Source: Thermoanaerobaculia bacterium (GTDB lineage: Bacteria; Acidobacteriota; Thermoanaerobaculia; Multivoradales; J023). Taken from it: a DNA stretch of 64,000 nucleotides. Shown piece after piece: positions 54,758 through 62,783 of the stretch. The stretch lies in the NCBI GenBank assembly GCA_030431255.1, contig JAUIJL010000004.1, forward strand, positions 124,001-188,000, in the 5' to 3' direction. Both the position numbers and the translations under genes were made by a program. The notes under the pieces are model-generated. The model was given only the letters and a program-made list of their open reading frames with translations. It was not told the origin of the DNA and did not search any database. The stretch's first letter is position 1; each line of letters begins with the position of its first letter.

Positions 54758-57700
54758 TCAGTCCGTGCAGACCTCGAAGTTGTCGAAGACCGCGGTCGAC
54801 GGGGTGAGCGCGTCGTAGCTGACCACGTTCATGCCCACCAGCAGGGTGTCCGGCAGGCTCGACGCGGTGGTGGAGCCTTGGGCTCCGCCCGCCGGCTGGT
54901 GCCAGGTGGCTCCGCCGTCGTAGGAGTATTCCGTGCTCAGGGTGTTGCCGCTGCGCTGGATCGCCAAACGAACTTGCCTCGGCGCGCCGGAGATGTTGGA
55001 TCCCCAGGCGATGTCGCTTTGGCCGCCTTCGGTTTGGCGATAGCGGAATTGCAAGACGGAATCCGCGGCGCTGGTGCCGTTATCCCAATAGGGCACCAGC
55101 TGAGCGATGTATCGCGGCTCGGAATAGCCGAATCCGGTGCGCACCATCAGGCCGGCCTTACGGTACGGCCCGCCGGTGGTCATGCCGGAGCCGTCCACAT
55201 CCACCTCGACCCGGAAATCTCCCTGGAAGTGGTTGAAGACGAAGACCCCGTGGTCGGAGCCGGCATAGAGGGACGACCCGTCACCGGTGATCGACAACGC
55301 GCCGCCCTGCTCCACCACCGACATCTGATCCGCGTCACCGAAGGTGGTTTGGAACCAGAAGGACGCCAGGTTGTCGTTATCGAAGTTGTCGGAGTGGTGG
55401 CTGCAATCGGGCGACGGCCCGTTATAGGTCACTCGGAAGCCGAAATCCGCGTCCAGATATTGTTGGCCTTGGGCCACCGAGATGATCGCGTATTCCTGGG
55501 TGTCGGTGCCGTCGGGGTCGACGGTGGCGGCGAAGCTTCCACCCAAGCCGAGGGCTGAGTCGATCAACAACCGGTAGTCGCCCGGCTCCACGGCCGGGAA
55601 GAGGTAACGACCGTCCTCACCGGTGTAGACCGTGAAGATCGGCTGATTGGAGAGCGTCCGCAGCTCCATCTGCACGTTGTCGAGCAGGGGCTCGCCCTCG
55701 CCCGCCACGCCATCAGCGTTTTGATCCCACCACAGCAGACCTCCCACCGAAGCCGGAGCGCAGAGGGAGAAGTCGTCGAATTCCGTGGTCACCGCCTCGG
55801 CCGCGTCGTACGACACCGTGTTCATGCCGATGTAGACCGTCTCCGGCAACGCCGACAGGGTCACGGCACCGCCGGTGCCACCCACGGGCTGAATCCAGGT
55901 CGCGCCTTGATCCAGGGAGTAGAAGGCCTTGACCGTCTGGCCTTGGCGCTCGATGGCCAGGTGCACGCGCTTCGCCACGTGGTCTCGGTTCGACGCCCAG
56001 GTCAGGTCTCCGCGGGCGCCGGGAATGGCGCGATAACGGAATTGCAGGGACGTGGTGCCGGTGTTGTTCCACGACGGCGCCAGCTGGGCGATAAAACGGA
56101 TGGCGTTGGCATCGAGACCGGCCCGCAGCATCAACCCACCCTTGCGGTAAGCACCCGTGCCGAGCATGTTGTTGACGTCCACCACCGCCTCGGCCCGGAA
56201 GTCACCGGTGACCGCGCGATAGAGGAACCCACCGTGGTCGGTGCCGCTCGAGAAGAGCGAGGTGCCATCGGCGGACAGCTGTAGGACATCGGTTTCCGCC
56301 ACAGACACCTGGTCCGCGTCGCCCATGGCCTGAAGGCTCCAACCCGTGTCGACAAAGCCGTCGTCAAACGGATCAGAGAGGCAGCCGTCCACGGGCTCGA
56401 TCGGCGGTGGCGGCGGAATCTCCTCCTCACCACACACTTCCATTTCGGGGAAAACGAAACCGACGTCGTTGGTCAGCTCGTAGGACGCCACAGCCATGCC
56501 GACGAAGGCGTTGCCGGAGGTGCTCAGGGTGACCTCACCGCCGAGACCACCCAAGGGCTGGAACCAGCTGGATCCGCCGTCGGTGGAGACCTCGACCACG
56601 AAGAGATCGTCCCGTTTCTCGATCGCCAAGCGGTCGATACCGAAGGAGCTGATGGTGCTCGCCATTTCCGTGGCGGGCCCACCGGCCACCGGACGGGCGT
56701 CGAATTGAATCGACGGACCGTTCGGATGCCCGGGCACGTGCATCACCATCACCCGGACGGCCAGGGGATCGAGACCGTAGCGCACCATCAATCCACCTTT
56801 CTGGTACGGGCTGTTGGAGTAGTCGACGATCTCGGGCACCGGAATCTCCACCCGGAAGTCGCCGTAGCCCTCCAAATCGAGGTAGTTGAATCCCGCGTTG
56901 TCGTTACCGTGGTAGAGATCCGAGGTTTGGGCCCACAGGGTGGAGCCGTCCACCGACAGCCAATCCGTGACGTTGATGGCGTCGCCGAGGGCGGCGGTGG
57001 TGACGTAAGGCGTCTCACCGCCGACCTCGTCGCGGAAGTCATACAACTGACAACCGGTGATCGGACCGTCCGGATTGGGATCCACCGGCGGCTCGCCCGG
57101 GTCGACCCCTTCCGTGGGGCAGATAGTGGCCCACGTGAAGTAGTACCCCGCCTCGTAGGTCTTCTGTGAAGACACCACGAAGCCGGCCTGGGCGTCACCG
57201 GAGGTCGAGACGGTCTCCGCGCCGCCGAGGGCGCCGGTGGGGATCGTCCAGGTGTTGCCGCCGTCGGTGGAATATTGAGCGGTGACCCGATCGCCCTCGA
57301 CCTCGATGGCGATATCGGTAACCCCGGTCAACGGGATCGGATCCGCCAGATCCCGGCCCGCCTGGCCGGAGCCGGGGCGAATCCTGAATTCGAGGCGGCT
57401 GTTTTGCTCATCGCGCACCACCATCACCATGGCGGCTTGGGCGTCGAGACCCCAGCGCACCATCACGCCGGCTTTGGCCAGCTCCGGGTCCCCGTTGGCC
57501 GGGGTGGGCAAGGGCGTTTCGATGCGGAAATCACCGCTGACCGTCCGTTGGGCGAAAGCTCCGTTGTCCGAGGTCCCGCCGAGGGAGCTTCCGCGCCCCT
57601 CGATGATCGAGCCGAAGAAGTCGTCGGCGTAGTCGATGGCCAAGGTGGAGTCGCCCAGGTTGGTCGCTGAGAACCCGGGCATGTCGCCGAATTCATAACG

Positions 57701-59434
57701 AAACTCGAAGAACTCGCAATCGGCCTCGGGCAAAGCCGAGCCTGAAGGCAACACCGTGACGTTGAAGCCACAAGAGCCGTAACGACCACAGGAATCCGTG
57801 GTGCTGCAGGTGACGTGCACCGTGCTCTGGTAGAAGTTGAAGCTGTCGTCCGGATAGTGATCGCTACGACGACAGGTGGGCGTGGGCACGGCGGAGTCAC
57901 AATTGTCGACCGCCGAGCTGGGCGCCACGTAGGGCACGTAATTATTGTGGGAGAAGATGTCGTCCGGGCAGCCCTGGAGGGTCGGACCCTCGGCGTCGAA
58001 GCGGGTGCTGACCAAGGTCGATCCCACCAAGCCGTCAACGTCCTCCGCCGCGATCAAAATGGTGTTGTCGCAGGCGTTGAGGCTGAAATCGTCGACGAAC
58101 GACGGCGACTCGCCGCAGTCCGTGCACAGCACGTTGGGGCTACCGCCGTTGAGCTGGGTCGATATTTCTTGGATCGCGGAGGTTCCAGTCACCACTCCCG
58201 ATAGGGTCAGATCCGGCGATGCCACACAAGCGGACGCTCCATTCACCTGGACCAACGGCGGCACTGCGTCGCCGCTCAAATCGTAGGCGATGAGATATCC
58301 ACGGTTGTCGTCGCCGGTGTCCAAATGGGTGACGTAGGCGGTATTTCCATCGAGCTCGAGTCCGCGCCCGGTCCAGCTGAGGCCCGCCAAACCGCCGTAG
58401 AGCAAACGGGTCTCGGCAAAGGAATCGTCGGCCTGGCGCTCGAAGAGGTAAGCGACGGTCGTGCCCCCCGATAGGTCCCGGCCCGAGAGCAAAACCCGAT
58501 CTCCTTGCACCGCGATATAGCTGCCGAGATTGCGGCTGGCGGCGCCGTCGGAAGCCAGTAGATAGGCCAGCTGGGTCCAAGAGCCGTCGGATTGACGCTC
58601 GTAGATCCACGCGGAGCCGGAATTCCCACCTTGATCGTCGGTGAAACCGCTGCCGACGCCCAGGATGTCTCCGTCGAGGGATAGGGCGTCGCCGAAGAAA
58701 TCCGCCGAATTCAGACCGATCGGCTGAAGGGTTTGGACCTCGTCGAAACCACCTGTGACCGCGTTTCGCTCGAACACCACCACCCGACCCCGGCTGTCGT
58801 CGAGATTGCGCAAACCCACTGCCAACCGATCACCGTCCAGGCTCAGACCGCCGTATGGATAGCGTGCTCCGGTATCGAAGGTCCAAGTGCCGAGGAGCGG
58901 CCAGCCACCGAGCCCGTCGTGGCGGAAGTGATCCACCACCACCTCATTGCCTCGGATGGAGCGCACTACCAAGTCGTCGCCGTCCAGCTCGGCATCGACA
59001 CCGAATCGCTCACGGTCGGCGGCCGGCGGCGTGACGGTAGCTTCGAGCACAAACGCGCCACCCTGAAGTCGATAGATCGCAACGCTCTCATTGCCCCGAT
59101 AGGCGTTGGCCACCATCACCGCATCACCGGAGACGTCCACTTCAATGGCATACCAATAGTCGGTGGCGTAGCCCGGGGTGATCGTTTGGAACAGCGCCCA
59201 TTGGGAAGGCGCGGTCTGCTCAAAGACATAGGCCACCCCCTCAGAGGTGCCCACCGCCAACATACCGTTGTCGGCCGCGGGGAAACGACCGAAGCGTTGC
59301 TCGATCGCCGGATCTGGAGATGCAATGACCCCCGCGGGATTCAGCGTCGGTGTGCTTCCCAGCATCACGGAAGGTATGAGTAGACACGCACAAAGCAATA
59401 AGGTGGAGAGGTAGCGAATCCGGCTGCGGCCCAT
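54758..59434 (-). CDS. Large secreted FG-GAP/HYR/repeat-domain protein
   Basis: A 1558-residue secreted protein. Signal peptide (about 1-27, LSTLLLCACLLIPSVMLGS), then an FG-GAP-like seven-bladed propeller (about 30-390; GDRLAVGLRNLDDSRGRVVVF), a HYR-type Ig module with a cysteine-rich CSTTDSCGRYGSCGFNVTV end (about 480-560), two DUF1349-like beta-sandwich repeats, a third such repeat, an SdrD-B-like module (GGLLWWDQNADGVAGEGEP, about 1250-1360), and a fourth repeat at the C-terminus. The four sandwich repeats share an (A/G)GLMVR motif. No membrane anchor or sorting tag is seen. GGAG precedes the ATG at 59434. Confidence 0.85.
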   Translation of the reverse strand: MGRSRIRYLSTLLLCACLLIPSVMLGSTPTLNPAGVIASPDPAIEQRFGRFPAADNGMLAVGTSEGVAYVFEQTAPSQWALFQTITPGYATDYWYAIEVDVSGDAVMVANAYRGNESVAIYRLQGGAFVLEATVTPPAADRERFGVDAELDGDDLVVRSIRGNEVVVDHFRHDGLGGWPLLGTWTFDTGARYPYGGLSLDGDRLAVGLRNLDDSRGRVVVFERNAVTGGFDEVQTLQPIGLNSADFFGDALSLDGDILGVGSGFTDDQGGNSGSAWIYERQSDGSWTQLAYLLASDGAASRNLGSYIAVQGDRVLLSGRDLSGGTTVAYLFERQADDSFAETRLLYGGLAGLSWTGRGLELDGNTAYVTHLDTGDDNRGYLIAYDLSGDAVPPLVQVNGASACVASPDLTLSGVVTGTSAIQEISTQLNGGSPNVLCTDCGESPSFVDDFSLNACDNTILIAAEDVDGLVGSTLVSTRFDAEGPTLQGCPDDIFSHNNYVPYVAPSSAVDNCDSAVPTPTCRRSDHYPDDSFNFYQSTVHVTCSTTDSCGRYGSCGFNVTVLPSGSALPEADCEFFEFRYEFGDMPGFSATNLGDSTLAIDYADDFFGSIIEGRGSSLGGTSDNGAFAQRTVSGDFRIETPLPTPANGDPELAKAGVMVRWGLDAQAAMVMVVRDEQNSRLEFRIRPGSGQAGRDLADPIPLTGVTDIAIEVEGDRVTAQYSTDGGNTWTIPTGALGGAETVSTSGDAQAGFVVSSQKTYEAGYYFTWATICPTEGVDPGEPPVDPNPDGPITGCQLYDFRDEVGGETPYVTTAALGDAINVTDWLSVDGSTLWAQTSDLYHGNDNAGFNYLDLEGYGDFRVEIPVPEIVDYSNSPYQKGGLMVRYGLDPLAVRVMVMHVPGHPNGPSIQFDARPVAGGPATEMASTISSFGIDRLAIEKRDDLFVVEVSTDGGSSWFQPLGGLGGEVTLSTSGNAFVGMAVASYELTNDVGFVFPEMEVCGEEEIPPPPPIEPVDGCLSDPFDDGFVDTGWSLQAMGDADQVSVAETDVLQLSADGTSLFSSGTDHGGFLYRAVTGDFRAEAVVDVNNMLGTGAYRKGGLMLRAGLDANAIRFIAQLAPSWNNTGTTSLQFRYRAIPGARGDLTWASNRDHVAKRVHLAIERQGQTVKAFYSLDQGATWIQPVGGTGGAVTLSALPETVYIGMNTVSYDAAEAVTTEFDDFSLCAPASVGGLLWWDQNADGVAGEGEPLLDNVQMELRTLSNQPIFTVYTGEDGRYLFPAVEPGDYRLLIDSALGLGGSFAATVDPDGTDTQEYAIISVAQGQQYLDADFGFRVTYNGPSPDCSHHSDNFDNDNLASFWFQTTFGDADQMSVVEQGGALSITGDGSSLYAGSDHGVFVFNHFQGDFRVEVDVDGSGMTTGGPYRKAGLMVRTGFGYSEPRYIAQLVPYWDNGTSAADSVLQFRYRQTEGGQSDIAWGSNISGAPRQVRLAIQRSGNTLSTEYSYDGGATWHQPAGGAQGSTTASSLPDTLLVGMNVVSYDALTPSTAVFDNFEVCTD

Positions 59435-59779
59435 GGGGACTCCTTTCAATGGCTCAGCTCATGCAGAGACCGTTCGACGAGAACAACTCAGGACAATCTA
59501 TTCGGCAAGGAGATTTCGACAAGAAAAGTCTGACAAGAGAAGCTAGGGTGGCACGGGCAGTATTACGGCAGGCATTACAACCAGACTCATAGCCCTAGAT
59601 CGCTATTCTATGGGGACGAACGGTCGTCCCTAGCGGATCAACCCAGGGAGAAAGTCCCTGGAACCTGACGTTTCTAGAGATCAGGGCGAGAAATCGGCGA
59701 GAAAAGGATCATTCGCCTGCAAACGCTTTTCAGGGGTTATCCGGACCGAACGCTCTCAGATGACCGGTTTCGACTCGAC
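59435..59779. other. Intergenic region with two hairpins
   Basis: This 345-base gap lies between two minus-strand genes. It holds the promoter and the AAAGGAG Shine-Dalgarno of the large secreted gene. Hairpins occur at 59601-59635 (CGCTA...TAGCG enclosing GGGACGA/TCGTCCC) and at 59644-59662 (CCAGGGA/TCCCTGG with loop GAAAG). I see no match to a riboswitch I know. Confidence 0.6.
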
Positions 59780-61273
59780 TCAGAGATCCATCACTTTCTC
59801 GATGTCCGGATCCAGACGAGCGGGTTTTGAGGCAAAGGAAATGCCGAAGAAGAGGGTGACCGAGATCAACAACGCCAGCGCGCCACCGCTCACACCGTAT
59901 GGGATCTTGACGTCGAAGAGCTCGACCACCAGATTGAACGCCAGGCTGACGATGATCGCCACGTTGGCGGCCAGGGCGTTGCCCCGCTTCCAATTGAAAC
60001 CAATGGCCACCGTCGGCACCAGGGCCGCGCCGAAGGTGCCCCAACCGAAGGCCCCCAGAACCGCCACCAGCCGCGCGTTCTCGAAGTGGGAGTAGAGGGC
60101 GAACGCGCCGGCTACGAGCGCGATCACCACCGTCGCCACACGCGCCCAAAAAAGCTCATGGCCCAACGCCCGTCCGCGCACGGCGAGGGGAATGTCGTGC
60201 ACCACCGCCGCCGCGCCGATGTTCAAGAAGGCGTCGGCGGTGGACATGATCGCCGCGAATAGACCCGCGAAGACCAATCCAGCTAGGAACGGGTGGGTGT
60301 AGGTCTGCAAGAAGACCGCCGCCGCGGAATCGGCGCCGTCGAGCTTCGGGTGGGCGCCGCTGATCACCAGGGCGCGCATGGCCAATCCGATGCCGATCCA
60401 CAGCAGGGCCGACAGCGCATAACCGGCGAGGGAGGCCACCGGCACCATGCGGGCGTCCTGCACCCGCTTGAGCATCATGTTTTTAGTGATGATGTGGGGC
60501 TGCCCCAGGCCGCCGACCACGAACAACAAATACCAGGACAAACAGCCCAAGATGCCGAAGGTGCCCCAAGGTCCGGCCGCCTCCGGGTCGTCGGCCATGA
60601 TGATCGTCATCGCTTGGCTCGGGCCGCCCTCGACGCTCGACAGCGCCGCCAAGAAAACCAGCACCCCGCCGACGATCATGATGCCCCCTTGCACCACGTC
60701 CGTATAGACCGAGGCGATGATGCCGCCGGTGACGCAGTAAAACACCAGCACCACCAAGGAAATGATCACGCAACCGACGAGATCGATATGGCCCAGGAAG
60801 GTGTTTTCCAACAAGCTTTCCAAGACCGTCGCCATGGCCAAGAGCTGAGTCGCTAGGTAACCCATGACCCCGAGCAGGATCGCGATAGCCGACAGCAGGC
60901 GAGTGGTTTCGTTGCCGTAGCGGGCGGCGATGGCGTCGGGCAAGGAGCTGGTGTCGAAGAGCTCGGCGAACAACCGCAACCGCTTGGCCAACATGAACGA
61001 CGATGTGGCGAAGCCGATGGCTGCCGCGACGATCATCCACACCGAGCTCATGCCCATGGCGTAGACCAGCCCAGGCCCGCCGACAAAGGCGAATCCACTC
61101 AGGGTGGTGGAGAAAATCGCCATGCCGGTGACGATCACCCCCAGGCTGCGACCGGCCATGAAGAAATCTTGGGCGGAGTGGGTCCTGCGCATGGCCCACA
61201 GGCCGACGCCCATGCACAGGATCAGGTAGGCGCCCACACACGACAGGATGATCAGCTCGCGGTCACCGCTCAT
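59780..61273 (-). CDS. Sodium:solute symporter (SSS family)
   Basis: A 497-residue inner-membrane transporter with about 13 hydrophobic spans. MAIFSTTLSGFAFVGGPGLVYAMG and FAGLFAAIMSTADAFLNIGAAAVVHDI are the SSS signatures, the second with Ser/Thr residues of the Na+ site. Substrate unknown. The ATG overlaps the TGA of the small membrane-protein gene (ATGA), so they are expressed together. Confidence 0.92.
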   Translation of the reverse strand: MSGDRELIILSCVGAYLILCMGVGLWAMRRTHSAQDFFMAGRSLGVIVTGMAIFSTTLSGFAFVGGPGLVYAMGMSSVWMIVAAAIGFATSSFMLAKRLRLFAELFDTSSLPDAIAARYGNETTRLLSAIAILLGVMGYLATQLLAMATVLESLLENTFLGHIDLVGCVIISLVVLVFYCVTGGIIASVYTDVVQGGIMIVGGVLVFLAALSSVEGGPSQAMTIIMADDPEAAGPWGTFGILGCLSWYLLFVVGGLGQPHIITKNMMLKRVQDARMVPVASLAGYALSALLWIGIGLAMRALVISGAHPKLDGADSAAAVFLQTYTHPFLAGLVFAGLFAAIMSTADAFLNIGAAAVVHDIPLAVRGRALGHELFWARVATVVIALVAGAFALYSHFENARLVAVLGAFGWGTFGAALVPTVAIGFNWKRGNALAANVAIIVSLAFNLVVELFDVKIPYGVSGGALALLISVTLFFGISFASKPARLDPDIEKVMDL

Positions 61274-61914
61274 CGCCGATCCTCCGCGTCGCTGCTGCTC
61301 GACCTAGACCTGCGCTCGAGCACCAAGCGATCGAAGGCGGCTTGGTCGTCCTCCGTCAGCACCCAACGACGAAATCCGATCACATACAACGCGATGAAGA
61401 ACGCGGGCATCGGATAGAGCAAATAGAGCATCACCGCAGTGGGCTCCGGCAGGGCCAGCACCAACGACGGCTCGGCCTGGCCCAGATATCGTCCGTAGGC
61501 GACCATGAGCAAAGTCCAGATCGCCACATAGACCGCGCCACCGAGCATCAGGGGTTTTCCAAGACCCCGAAGGTCCGCCCGTTGTCGCGTTCCTAAAGCG
61601 ATCAAGCTGAGGAAAAACAGCAGCTCGAAACCGCCGATGGCCCAGCCCAATCCGAGACGTCCACCGTGACGCTCCGGTCCCGAGCCGCCGTGAAGAAGAC
61701 CCTCCACTTCCGGGTGGGGCATGCCGTACGAAGCCGGGGGTTGGGGCAGAGCGAGGGCGATGACAAAGAGCACCAGCAGGCCGGCGGCCGCGGCAAAGGC
61801 CGGCCAAGCCCATCGGTCGTCACCGGGAAAATCACCGGGAAAGATGACGGCCGAAAGGTCACCGGCGACGTCCGGGTCGCTCTGATGCTCGGTGGTGCGC
61901 AAGTCTTTGGTCAC
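61270..61914 (-). CDS. Four-helix membrane protein of unknown function
   Basis: A 214-residue protein I do not recognise, with four hydrophobic segments (FAAAAGLLVLFVIALAL, FELLFFLSLIALG, GAVYVAIWTLLMVAYG, AVMLYLLYPMPAFFIALYVI) and charged ends. The GTG at 61914 follows GGGAG; the longer frame to 62028 lacks a Shine-Dalgarno. Its stop overlaps the symporter start, which suggests an accessory subunit of the transporter. Confidence 0.65.
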   Translation of the reverse strand: MTKDLRTTEHQSDPDVAGDLSAVIFPGDFPGDDRWAWPAFAAAAGLLVLFVIALALPQPPASYGMPHPEVEGLLHGGSGPERHGGRLGLGWAIGGFELLFFLSLIALGTRQRADLRGLGKPLMLGGAVYVAIWTLLMVAYGRYLGQAEPSLVLALPEPTAVMLYLLYPMPAFFIALYVIGFRRWVLTEDDQAAFDRLVLERRSRSSSSDAEDRR

Positions 61915-62237
61915 GGCAAGATCTCCCGCGGTCGGCCCGCAATCACCGAGCCGAGGCTCCATCGGCTCACCGACCGAGCAGCAACGGCTCCAAAAAACGG
62001 GGCGGCAATGCTTTGATAGTCGCCGCACACTAACAGCTCGCCGGACCCACGGTCACGACCTACGGTTTTCGAGCCCCTTTGACGCGTCGATCAGAGGGAG
62101 ATCCATCGGCTGATAAGCTCAGATCATGGTTCCCTATCGCACCTCGCAACCCCCGGTTGCCACGTCTTGCAACCCTAGGTTGCCACGTCCCGCAACCCCT
62201 GGTTGCCAGCTCTTTCCACCAGGCCAGGAGATTTCGC
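61915..62237. other. Divergent intergenic region with a palindromic array
   Basis: A 323-base gap between divergent genes. The right part contains the three-copy palindrome array at 62146-62214 and AGGAG at 62226-62230 for the next gene. I see no gene in the rest. Confidence 0.6.
62146..62214. repeat. Three tandem 23-base interrupted palindromes
   Basis: Units at 62146-62168, 62169-62191 and 62192-62214 each carry GCAACC...GGTTGC followed by CACGTC or CAGCTC. The units differ in the central two or three bases (CCC, CTA, CCT), which keep the arms intact. The array ends 12 bases before the AGGAG of the downstream gene, so it lies in its leader or operator. Confidence 0.85.
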
Positions 62238-62783
62238 GTGAGCCACCCGAAGCTTTTCATTCCTTTCATCGCTCTCTGCGCGCTTTTGGCGGCAGGCGGA
62301 CTCACCGCCGCCGAGCCTGAGGCGCCAGAATCTACCCAAGAATTCACCCATGAATCCCCCCATGAATCCAAAGGTGCCGACCTCCATTCGGACCATGCTG
62401 CTACCGCGAGCTCTGCCATGTCCGGCTCGGTGATCGCTTGGGATCCGGAGCTGCGGGTGTTCCAAACCCCCGCAAAGGACCAAATGAGCCGACTCGCCGA
62501 AGATCTTCGGGCCGCCTTGCTCCAAATGCCGATCGCAGCCACAAAAGCCGAGAAGGTGCGGGTCCGAGACGGCGTCTACCGGATGGGTTTGGGGGTTGAA
62601 GGCATGAGCATCTCCACCCATCGGGTCGACGCCGACGGCAATCCCGTCGCCGCCTGCGTCCAAGTCGGCAGCCTGCTACCTGAAGCCCAGACCCTGCCGG
62701 AGGCCCCGGCTTCGATCACCCAAACCCCGACTCCCGAGCGTCCTCGATCCCTGCCGGCCACGGAAGGCTGGGTGGAGCAATGA
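62238..62783 (+). CDS. Small secreted protein coupled to a metalloprotease
   Basis: A 181-residue protein that I do not recognise. It has a signal peptide (HPKLFIPFIALCALLAAGGLTAAEP), an acidic Glu/His-rich stretch (about 26-50), and a folded part with VIAWDPELRVFQTPAKDQMSRL and a GVEGMSISTHRVDADGNPVAACVQVG strand pair. The GTG at 62238 has AGGAG seven bases upstream. Its TGA overlaps the metalloprotease ATG (ATGA), so it could be an inhibitor, chaperone or substrate. Confidence 0.65.
   Translation: MSHPKLFIPFIALCALLAAGGLTAAEPEAPESTQEFTHESPHESKGADLHSDHAATASSAMSGSVIAWDPELRVFQTPAKDQMSRLAEDLRAALLQMPIAATKAEKVRVRDGVYRMGLGVEGMSISTHRVDADGNPVAACVQVGSLLPEAQTLPEAPASITQTPTPERPRSLPATEGWVEQ

Noticed and set aside
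59435-59779. Cyclic di-GMP or other known riboswitch
   Set aside because: The expected conserved core of the classes I know is not present.
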